A stretch of DNA of 64,000 nucleotides from the NCBI RefSeq assembly GCF_050947875.1, contig NC_134570.1, positions 108,902,622 through 108,966,621 of the forward strand. The letters run 5' to 3'. This stretch comes from Dermacentor variabilis (Eukaryota > Arthropoda > Arachnida > Ixodida > Ixodidae). Of the stretch, positions 21,948 to 33,900 are shown in pieces. Within the stretch, counting starts at the first letter, position 1; each line of letters opens with the position of its first letter. The notes beneath the pieces are model-generated. The model was not told the DNA's origin. It searched no databases and saw nothing but the letters and a program-made list of their open reading frames with translations. A program made the position numbers and the translations under genes.

Positions 21948-24900
21948 CTGAAAGGTGAACCACACCCGTGAGACAGGGAGGGGACGAAGGGTGTGCTTTT
22001 GGCAGGACAGAAGAACAGTCCCACCAAAGTCCCAACGTGCTTTATGCCAGTGAGTGAAGCACTTACGTCCATGGGGTTCACGGTGATCGTGAGGGAGGAG
22101 TCATCCCAGGCCATTTCCTGGTCCTGATCGTCCCCTGAACGAAGGCGCGAGCTGCCCTGCCGGTGCTGCTGGTGCTGGTGCGCCGCACGGATGCGGATCA
22201 CGCCGAGCACAATCATGAACACCAGGAAGCCAACACACACCACTATGATGATGGTCACTGCATGGCCTGCGTGAAAAAAGAAAAGAAAAAAGGAATTAAT
22301 ACCAGCCTCTGCAGAGGCATAATGAGAAAACAGTGAACCAACGCAGTCGACGTCCGTTGATATGACCCTGACAAGTATGACCGACAAAAATGATTTAATT
22401 AAGCAAGACACAGAAAAAGAAAGTTGAAAACTGTAGCTCCTAAGCAAAGCAGAAAGCTAATGTGCACCTGATTTGTTAACATGAAAGAATTTAGCACGCC
22501 TCCAATTCCGGCACTCAGAGAAAGATGAAGCCTGCGAACCTAAACCTGACAGAAGGCAAATTTACTTACACCTAACGTCTATAGTCGTATCACTCTCAGA
22601 CAGCCCTTTATCGGTGTCTAAGGGACCACAACGTGCTAATCCTCCCTATAGTCAACACCACGTTTGATATTCTGCATTTATCAAACAACTGTGCAACAAA
22701 CGTAAACGAGATGGTGGCACACGCCTAGACTAACCACTTCATCAGTTTGTTCCGCGATGCATGCAATCCTCCGAAACGCCAAAACATGTGACGTGACTTG
22801 TTGCGGCTAGCTTAGCATGTAGGATAACTTTGCTTTTGAATGAGCTTTGGTAACGAAAGACTGGAAGTGGCAGGCCGTATGCAAGAGCTTGTTCTGTCAC
22901 CGTCTTGCGAAAACAATGCTGATGAAGTTGGCTGGGCTGGATCTCGTGGTAGGCTGTTGCGAATGCTGCAGACGTAGCTTTAGTTTTGCATCTGACCGAA
23001 CCATACAGGCAATATTCAGACCAGTTTTCTTACAAAAATGGCATGCAATAGATTTGGGTAAATACTGTAATCGTTCACTGTGAGCTACCATTTTTGCTTG
23101 AAAATCTCTCCAAGGCAGGCTGAAAATAGGAGTTTTCAGCAGACAATGTGTGTTTGACGCATCCACTTTCTCTTAGTGCCACCAAGACCACAGCCACTGG
23201 AGTCTTGACTGGAGCCACCACTGGGGCCAGGTGCATTTGTGCTGACCAGTCAAGTTCAAATTATCCAGTGAAGGCCAATTTCAGGGTGTAAATAATGAAA
23301 GTATTGGTCCATAGAAATATACAGGCACTAGTTGAGACCTTTGGGCAGGATCGAATTCACCGGAAGATCGAATCAGCCGGAGTCAAATTAACAGAAGCCT
23401 ATTGTACCACACACGAATTATAAAACTAGTCTGGCATCGTGAGGTTTCGATGTTAAAAAATATGTAAGAAACTGCCTGTTCCTTTGCTAGTTCACAGCAT
23501 ATATCCGGTATAATTAGTCGTGTATCCAATAATTTCTGATATAAAGGTCTGGCCGTAATGACGTCTTGCTGCAGCAAGAGAACAACAGCCCATTGCTCAC
23601 TCGCAGAGCTCTTGGCCAGTGCCTCGGACGCGCCGCCATCAAGCAGTTCCACATATTTCCCTGCGTGGGTCTTGGCCGGCTTGGCCTCGACGCTGTGCGA
23701 GGCCACCTGCGCATGGGCGGCCATGGCGGGTACGGCTGGAGCCACGGGCCGTGAGGACGACGGTGAGGCCGGAGTGGTGCGCATCGCTCCAGTGGCTGGT
23801 GCAGCCGTCTCGTGCTGGCTAGGTGACTCGGGCCGTGGGTGAATCACCGTCAGCTGAAGGCACAAAAGGAAAGGCTTGTTGTCAGACCGAGTGGTGGCTG
23901 ATGCTACACCTCTGTGAACAGAATTTGTTTGAAGCCAGCGTGATATGCGCCATCTAACATGAAGGTGAAGACAAGCCAAGGCTAACTATGATGTGTTAAT
24001 TCTTTTGTTTCTATTTTTGTCACTTTGTGTAATGTCTGTGTAATTTCAACTTGCACGCTTAGTTTTGGGGCCTACGTGATTATTTGGCAATCGAACATGT
24101 TGTGGCGTGAAATCTCACAGTCTAGTTATCACTTACTTATAAGACATGTAAGAAATGTTCTACTCTGCACTTTTCGATTCTTGTTTTGTTTGTCTGCAAA
24201 AACATACTGTTTTAATGTCATTAAATTCCACGACAATACATATAGTCGACGCAGAAGGTTGGTTTAGAAGGGCAACATTCAAAATTAATTGCTATTTAAA
24301 TGTGAAAGGCATGAAAAATTGTATAAAAAATTTAATAGGCATTTCGGACAGTCTGCTTTTTCAAAGATGTACCTTTCTTTATTTGCATGCATGGTTCTAG
24401 AAGCATGCTTGCCAATTCCAATTACAACTAAAAGCAGTTAAATAAAAGTGGCAGTCTTTATGATGTTAATTTTGGAAATTATGACAACCCTGAGGACATA
24501 TGATAGAAAAAAAAAGCACTTGTTTCAACAAGCAGTCACAATTTTGTTACATAGCTGATTTGAGATGTCTAAGCATACTGCTCAACAAGAACATTGGATA
24601 AGCCTCTAAATGCATTCAAATAATATGTAATAAAATCCAAGTGCGTGAAGGTACGGCAATGGCATTTTGTATTAAGGCACTGGGTACTTAATGACGATAA
24701 ATTTACCCATACAGAACTTCCATTCATAAAAAGAAACCAGGGACCACGTCACATTGGCATGAAAATACCTTTGTTATATCCGATATTCTTATATAAGCAT
24801 ACGTTCGTTACATGCTGATATTAGTGAGACACATACTTTGTTACCTTTACTTCGTTATATTAAATAATTAAACATTCTTGTAACATTACTTAGCTATAGC

Positions 24901-27900
24901 CAATAATTCGCTATATCCATGTTGTGCATTCCGTGAAACTTATGTTCAGTGGGCAAACATGATCTTACTAAAGGAGAAACAACTTGGAACCGTCATCATA
25001 ATCGCCATAATCACCAATAATTATTACCATCACCATAGAGTCACATTTGTGGAGAGTTAACAGTACTGTTGCTGATTGTCTCATTGGTGCCACATTGCAG
25101 GATTTGCACAGCAGTACTTGTTAAAGCGAAGCATTCAGGCTAAGGCTGCTAAATTAAAATTTAGGTTTATTACATTGCATTACCGAACATCTTGGCATTG
25201 GGTGACCCGGAACAAAGTCAGCTTACCGTTTGGATGTATTCATTGCTGACAAAGCGGCCATTCAACTCTGAGCAGACCAGCTTGAAAGCACGATTCAGGT
25301 AGTAGGCAGGTTTCTTGTTGAAGTACAGGATTTGCCGCAGCACGTTTTCATAGTGCTGCACCTTGTCAGCTCCTGAAGAACCAAACAAGAAGTGCACACA
25401 TCAATGTAAAGTGCACCTAGCACCCACATCTCAAATACTACATTTGCACATGCATAAGCAAAAATTTTTAATGTTTCATACGGGACTAATAAAAAGTGGG
25501 TATAAATCCTTTTGATTTCAAATAGGGTGTGCAAGTGCTCGAATATTCGATTATGAATCGAATAGCTTTAGTTTGAATAATCCAATTCGCAAATTGAATA
25601 TCTGATACGAGTTTTCTCAAATATTTGGTTTTTCGAATATTGGTAGTTTCGGTGAATGACAGCAGTGGTCGGTGCCCTGACACGCACAGAGTTCGAACAG
25701 CATGCGAACTTTATCGGTACAATGTTCAACCAGGTTGACTGGACCAATCGAAACCACTAACACTACGCGAACAAGGGAAACTACAACAGCAGCGTGTGTG
25801 GAAAGCATAAAGCAAGAATGAAGATCGGTCTGATTATCCACCGGAAGGCACACTGATCGCATTGAATACGCAAGTTCAGTGTTCACGCACATAGATCCAC
25901 ACAGTTGGGAGCTCTCAACCCACGTGGGAATGCACAGGTGAACTTGGCATGCGTGCTCATGGTAGTTGCAAGCTGGTAGACCGTGGACCTGAACGCTGCT
26001 TCAACGGCTGTCAATCTAACCTGCGTGCGTGACCTAAGGACCAATGGCTGATGAGCCACCCATTGGAACATATTAGTGACAAGTGGGAGGCCCATGTCGC
26101 GTGAACTTGTCGCGGGTCTCCAGACTTGAAGACTCTTTACTGTCGGCGCCGACTGTGGTTGATGCATGTGGCATCGATGACCTCGCAGAGCAGTTCTGAG
26201 TGACATGGCCCGCCTTCCTTGCTTTTGTCTGTCGCACAGATTGGCCTTAACGAGCTGACGATAACCCACAAACCACCTGCCATAAAGATAAAACACCCTT
26301 CTGTTTTCTGGAAGAAAACTGGAAATAGTAATGGCAAGGCGCAGAAGACCAGGACTCAAGAAGAAGAACACAAACGACAGGACCGGCGCCACTCACAATC
26401 AAGTTTATTTTCGCGAGAAGCCTGCCTTATGTAGGTTATTCATGCCGAGTCACGCACAAAACTTTAGAAGTAAAAAACAGCAATCTATCAACCACTCAGG
26501 AATCATATCTGGCATATAATATCGAATGAGCAAACAAGAACCACACGTGGATCAGCACGGGAGGCAATTTATCTAGTATAGTCTTTTTCCAAGCCAACGG
26601 GGACAAAACCAGATATAAAAAGTACCGTCTACGCTTCACTACCAAACTATCCACAACATAACACACTTCAAACGCCTAAGGCCCAGTCAGTGATAAAACC
26701 CGCACGACTATGGGAATAATGACCAACGAATAACACGGAAAAAACATGAAAAAGGTGTCTAAGTACAGCGTCTGCGCACTTAGACGCTGTACTTAGACGC
26801 CTTTTTGATGTTTTTTCCGTGTTATTCGTTGGTCATTATTCCCATAGTCGTGCGGGTTTTATCACTGACTGGGCCTTAGGCGTTTGAAGTGTGTTATGTT
26901 GTGGATAGTTTGGTAGTGAAGCGTAGACGGTACTTTTTATGTCTGGTTTTGTCCCCGTTGGCTTGGAAAAAGACTATACTAGATAAATTGCCTCCCGTGT
27001 TGATCCACGTGTGGTTCTTGTTTGCTCATTTGATATTATGTGCCAGATATGATTCCTGAGTGGTCGATAGATTGCTGTTTTTTACTTCTAAAGTTTTGTG
27101 CGCGACTTGGCGTGAATAACCTACATAAAGCAGGCTTGTTGCGAAAATAAACTTAGTTCTGAGTGGCACCGGTCCTGTCGTTTGTGTTCTTCTTCTTGAG
27201 TCCTGGTCTTCTGCGCCTTGCCTTTACTACTTCAAGCATGAACCAACTAGCCCAAGCAAGAGTTTTACTTAAAGCTGGAAAGCAAGACTTTCTAAAGAAC
27301 AGATTGCCATTAAGCACAGTGCAGACCACTATTAAACTGAGAACCCCATTTGTATTTAGGACAACTTCGCTATTTCTTCAGCTTCGGAGGGAAAAGAAGC
27401 ACTTGACTCTATTCAACAGACATTCTATCGACAAAAAATATTTTCCAGAACTTCATATATGAACCGAGTTATCAGTGCTGGCATACTGATTTGATGTTCC
27501 CTTTAATAAGAGTAGGGCCTACAAAACATCTCGATTCACATGTAACTAACTTACTGATGGCCAGCAAGATTCTTGTTAAGTAATGTCATTAGCCTCCTGA
27601 GCACCTGCAGCACTGCGTATTTTGCACGAAATTTGGAAGCATAATAGTTTGTGTTAAATTTTCTGATACTCGATACTCGGCTTTCTTTTCTTGATTCGAT
27701 ATTCGATTCGAAATCTACTATTCAGTATTTGCACACCCCTAGATTCAAATGATGGATGCTGGGATTTCGAAAATGCTCTGCTTATGGAAATTTTGTAGTT
27801 GGTGCCTGAAGTGGCTCCAATTTAATGTATTTATACAATGCCGGGGGTACCTGTGTTGCCATTCTCTTCATGCATTAGCTGTAGCAAAAAACGAAAAGCA

Positions 27901-30900
27901 CAGTTTAGAACGCATCCATGCTATCAACCCAAGGTGGCACAACTCAAGGGCTTAAAGCCGTTGAAACACAAGCCTGAATGTAAATTTGGGAAGTGTTCCA
28001 TCACACTATTCTGTGCTCTCATTCTTTCTGCAGCAGGTTTCATGCCCCCAATACTGTTGCAACTAATTTCTTTCGTACCGTCGAGACTTGATGCACCAAG
28101 ATTATAAGACCCTCAATCCGGCTGCATGGTATAGTGGCAGATCAACAGTTCCATCCGGATTTGGCTTAGTCATTCCTGTGCGCCCTGACTTTACTGTCCT
28201 GATCAGCCCAAGCGCCGATTTGTTTAAACGGGCCCTGAAATACCCTTCAGGCTTGGTGAAAAAGCACATTCTGCAGATAGCGTGCACTGTTGTGGACAAC
28301 TCAGCCACATTCTACACTCGTGTGTAGCACATGGAACTTACAAACGGAGTGCAATGTCACCTTTTTCTCAAACACTTTCTTTTCAAACAGCAGCTTTTTC
28401 GTGACCCATTTTTGAAGCTGCTGGTGGCTTGTACAGGTCGTCACATGCAAGATTCCCACAGACGGCTGCTATTGGCTAATAGCTGACATCAATGAAGATC
28501 GGTATTTGGACCAGTGCTCTTCTTACTGTTACTGTGTATATTAATTGACTCGCTTTACTAAACAGGCTGAAGTAATCTATAAGAATTATGCACTTCTGGA
28601 AAAATCTGGCCATCTTCTGCTCACGCTTGGTCGTGCCCACCCAAGTAGGAATGAAACTTTGGCCACCCGGCTTATTGGTGCCATAGCCGTAGGGTCTCGC
28701 GCACTCAACTAGCTCCGAACTACGTTAAAGGGACACTAGGGAGTTTTAGAATTGGGGCCCCAATAGTTTGGGGCCCCAAAGAGCTTTTCGGCTGTTAGCG
28801 TTGGGGCACGTAGGAGTGAAGAGTTTTAGAATAGGGTTTTACGTTTGCGGATAGCGTTTTGCGCTGACAGCGCCAATACGGCGTCAAAGGAAAGCTATTA
28901 GAAATAACTAAATAAAATATACCATTTTATGATAGGAATAGTAATTTTGACTTGCGTGTATTCGCGTTTAATTACAATTTAGAGGTTATTCTGTAAGCAG
29001 CAAACAATTAGTTGCGGTTAGTTTTGAGCAAACCAACTTTACTAGCCTTCACCAGCCAAGCTTAGCCGCGTTAGGCCTACGAGCCATAAAATCCACAATC
29101 GAATTCAAAATCAGCGGCGTCTAATGAGTCAATCTTCATAACACACGCTAGTTGAGAGAAAGCGATAACCGCAGTCACTTCTCCTAGCTTGCGAACTTCA
29201 CGCGTTACCGCGAATCGAACCGAATTTTGTGCTAGGCTAGAGCCGTCGCTTCGATGGGTGCCGCCATGTTTGCCGACGCAAAGCTTTTGGGGCCGCTATT
29301 TGGGCTCCCGCTAAATCGGTGAAATAGCGTTCCCAACGCAAAACGCAAACGGAGTTTGCGTCTTGCGCATGCGCAGTGGCTTCGACGCTATTTCTTTGGG
29401 GCCCCAAAACGTTTGGGGCCCCTATTCTAAAACTCTCGACTAAAGCGAAACAATAAATTAGTTTAGACTAATGTAGCATTGTTTGAGAACCCTGCAGGCA
29501 GTCATTTCAAAAAAATAGTTTGATTATTAGAGGATAAAATGAAGGTCCAAGTATCAGTATTTGAATTTCGCGCCGAAACCCCAGCGCTGGTACGTCAGCG
29601 TGACGTCAGGGATTCCAAAGTATGTACATTTGGGCCGCGTTGGCTGAATAAAGGTTCCTGAAACTTGCCATGTCTAATATTTGGCTCTTTTAGAACACAA
29701 TGTAGTCAATCTGTACCGCTATATATAATTAATAGGCCCCAGAAGATGCCATCAATATCCAAGACGTCACAGCCCCCAGGTGCGGGAACTTAAGTAGGCG
29801 TCGCCACCCGTATTTCGTTCTTGCGCTTTTTCTGGCTTACCAAACGTCTTATCGTTGTAAGAGTGGTGTTTTCGGTGTTGTAGAACGGTAATTTACTGAT
29901 GCAGAAGAAATCATTTTTCACTTTAGTGTCCCTTTAAACTTAAGCCAAGACCATATGTACGCTATACCTGCCACGTATTATCAGGAATGGTGGTTAGCAT
30001 CTGCAAGAGATGCTTGGCAGCGGGCTCTTACTTTGTATTCAGACACTGATAGAGCTTTTCAAAATGCGCCATGTGGATTTGCCTATCATTCGCGTCGGGC
30101 AAAGCCGGTCCGCGCCATGTAGCATAGCCAGACTGGAGCACACGCGGGCAGGTGCGCACTCCAGCCCTGCCGTGCACTACAGTTCGGTGTAGCTGCATTT
30201 GCTGCACAGCATAAGTACAGCGGGGTGCAGCGGTTAGCCCGCCTGTCATAACGCCGTAAGCGACGCCTCGCTACCAGAGCTGCCTTGCTCTTTCAGAGCA
30301 GAGAATGCTGAGGGGCAATGGGAAAGGTAGATATTGCGCTAGTAGTATCCGTGCTCGTACTGTCTTTTTGAAAAATTATTTTGGTAATACACTAGAACCT
30401 CGTTATAACAAATTTGAAGGGAAAGTCGAAATTACCATTACATAAATTCCTTCGTTATACCGAATATTGCCCTTTATAAACAGGCCGAACCGCTATATGG
30501 CCATGCAGCCGATTAAATTTCATTAAAAGAACAGCAAAAGACTGTTCGGCGTGTGCAAAACGTGACTTTTTAGCCTGTGACGTGACAGCCCTTACGATAA
30601 CCTCCTTCTGTTCCAATGTGATGGTCTTTCACTTGTGCTTTCCACTTGGTTCACTCATATTGTTGTGAAACCAGCTAAAACATCAACGTGGTCAAAGGGA
30701 ACAGCTAGCACACTACGATGCGAATTAAATCTGTTATGTTCAAGCAGCATGCGGCTCGAGTACAACATGGTGCACTGACTACGCCGTTGGGACGATATTG
30801 GGCAACCTCCGTTACTTTTGGAGATAGTTTCACTTTCGTGAGATTTCGCGAACCCGTCGAAGTATACAGCTGACAAGAGCTTGGCATAGCACCAGAAACA

Positions 30901-33900
30901 CTGTCAACTGCATACACAAAGGCGTTTGGCCTCTGAAGGTGAAACTACCTGATCTGCAGCTCTCTTGTGACCCAGTGTTGCCATGACCCTGCTATGTGAG
31001 CGCGCCAGTTTCACAGAATCTATGCGGCTCGTGCCAGTTTCACAGAATCTCGGAGGTCATGCCTCGCTGTGTCAGCCCGTGCTGTGTGCCGCAGTGAGAA
31101 ACAGAAGTGGAGGCACTGGTTTTTTAGCATGCCACACGCACGCATCATTATCGGTAAGCGGCGTAACACATCTAAGCGTGGCCTCTGAGATTGCAATCTC
31201 GGAGGGTACGCCTACTTCGCCAGTTACGTGCTGCAGCGAGAGAGAGATCGGGTGATAAGAGAGAAGCACTGCTTGTGTGCGGCAACGCACAGTGGTAAAA
31301 AAGAGCACTGTTGCTTAATGGTGTATTTTATATGTGGGTATTCTGAACTGCCGTCCCGAACAAGAGACACAAATGTGTCTTATGTCTGTGTTTGCGTGCC
31401 TACCATAAATCCCTGCCAACTTTCTGTCATTCTTGCACAGCTTTCTGTCATGCTGTCTTAGGCAGTGATGCACACTGACCGTAAATGACCAGTCCATCTT
31501 TGCTCTCTCGGTGGTGGATGCCGAGGTGTGCCATCATGTACGACGGCAGCTGGAAGTGCTCGTGGTCTGGGTTCAGCGGAGGGTAGACCTGCACGCTACA
31601 GGAATCTAGCCGTCCAGGCCGCTGGGAAGCGGCGGGTGGCGACACCTGGTTGTCCTCTTCGTCGTCGTCATCCTCATCCTCCTGAAGTAGCAAATAGTCC
31701 AGGTAACGTGGACCAGTTAATTCATCGTGATGGGATAGAATCAGCATAGCCAGTTGCCTGCTCTTTGAGGTTGCATACTCTGCGACGCCTGCGACTGAGA
31801 GTATGTTTCACATCCACCGTCATGTCCAAGAGTGGTGCTAGCTAACACTTTAGGCCTAAATAAATCTACTACACATCTATTACAATTGTCCCAAAACTAC
31901 ATGGGAAGGTAGGCACCATGGTAGAACAATGGTGGAGCATTGCACGACTGTTATGAAGAAGGTGTGGGTTTGGCTACCATGTGCAGGAAGTTGTGTTTAT
32001 GTTCACTTTCATTATGTTTTCTTTGTCATTTATACATTTCAATCAAAAAGAACAAACTCCTCCTGTGTTCCCTGGCTTCATAGTCTATTGGCTTAATGTG
32101 ATTGTAACTAACAAAACGAACAAGCTGTTCAGTTTTCCTTATTATTGTCGCTCAAGCAGCATGAAATGTTTATGCACAAAACAAAAACGTGCAGATTATC
32201 AATCCAATTTCTGTTGTTGTTTTGACAGCGGTTTGCTTGTGGTGCGTGTTGCTTTGTCCTCGTTTACTTCTCACGGCTACGAGTACAACATCAACACCAT
32301 GCAGATGCACAGAAGGGTCTAGTGATTGATAAATTTTTATACCCCAAAGCTGTCATTATTAACACTACCATATGTTACAGGGATTCTTTAGGCAAATATT
32401 AATATAAGCTAAAGTGATAGACCAGTACTCCAATGAGTCAAAAGCATCACTTTTACCGACGACAGAGCTTCTGAAAGCACAAAAGTGACATAAATGGAGG
32501 ACAAGATTGGTGGAGGCACTGTGCAGCTATAGTATAGCACAGCTCTATTATTTCGACATCGGTAAATTCGATTTTTCTGGTAATGCGATCTCGACTGAAG
32601 GTCCTATCTGGCACCCATGCATTTCTAAGAACCCAAAATTTGTTATTTCGATCCTAAAATTGGCCATCACCAGACAGCTAGAACTTGAACAGTTGGCATG
32701 CATGTGCCAGACCTCAATTATTAGACCCCAATATTGACACCCCTTAATTGGCAGAGTATGTCTCAGCAGAGCTTAGGAGACAGTGAATGCGTTGAACACA
32801 TGACGTCCCCCATCGAGAAATCCTACTTTCGGCCAGCCGTAGGAAGATTTTCAAGCAATAACGATAGCTCACACTGCCCAATTACGATATTTACCAGATT
32901 CCAATGTGCAGCTTTTCTTTTTTTCCCCAATAAATTGAACCAGAACCGGCATTTGCGGTGTTTGTATGCTTTGCCGCACAGCATGACTGTATCGCGGTGA
33001 AGCTGACTTTGCAGCACATGCTGTTTCTTTGGTTTTTAAACGCTTTCCCTGAACACACACCTTTCGTGGGATACATACAAGCTCGATTACTATGGTTTAC
33101 TTTTTAGACGCAGCACATAAGCACTTGGAAGAGTGAAGACTGACAAACATGCAAAGACTGACAAGCAAACACACTATGTTTAGATCACATCGGCTTTTTC
33201 AGAGGCACTGCTGCAGCCGATTTCGCCTGCTTCAGGAAGTTGCCAGCATAAACCTGCACGAAGTACCCATCCGGCATCCTTTTATTATCTGAAGACTTCC
33301 AACAAAAAGTTTGGAGACCGGCCAGCGAGGCTTTTTCGTGAAAAGAACTTATTTTTCACAAAGCTTGACGCAATGTTCGTAATATAGTAAAAAGAGCCCT
33401 AAGTTGTAAATGTTATGAAAAATGCGGTAGAGTTGGCAGGTATATATAAGGGAGCCATTTATTCTGCGTTATCTGCACTTTGGAAGAACCGTGCGGCTCC
33501 TTCAGTAACAAGTTTCTTCTCATCCAAGTTGATACCTCTTGGCATAAAACAATCTTTACAAGGTTTCTACAGAAGAAATTGAACATTATAGACCGACTCA
33601 ATGTTTACCACTTCAGCACAAAGACTTCTTTTAGAAACCTCCACTTGCACAGCTCTGCATCCCCCGGCTCCAGTGGACGCCTGCATGTCTCTGAATCTAA
33701 TCCGTCATCTATTCCTCAACCTATACAGTGTTTGTCTCTCTCTCCTTGGAAACCATTCAGTTACGCTAATGGAGCACAGCTTGCCTTTTCTGCATATTAC
33801 CTGACCGGTGCAAATTCTGCTTGTTGCTTTTAATCTTGTCTAGAAAATCAGCTGCTAGTGCTTGCCCTCTAATATATGCAGTTGTCTTTTTACCTCTTCG

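Noticed and set aside
25883..26392. Minus-strand frame of 169 codons reaching into the palindrome
   Set aside because: Its first residues are repeated by a frame in the other arm (27163-27462) simply because the arms are inverted copies; no protein family is visible.
26333..27222. Hammerhead ribozyme in the palindrome arms
   Set aside because: I looked for the C-U-G-A-U-G-A and G-A-A-A core in the expected spacing and found no convincing arrangement.
31448..31747. Upstream extension of the calsyntenin exon at 31.5 kb (frame open to 31747)
   Set aside because: The upstream residues have no family match, while the AG at 31683-31682 gives the right phase and leads directly into the conserved part.
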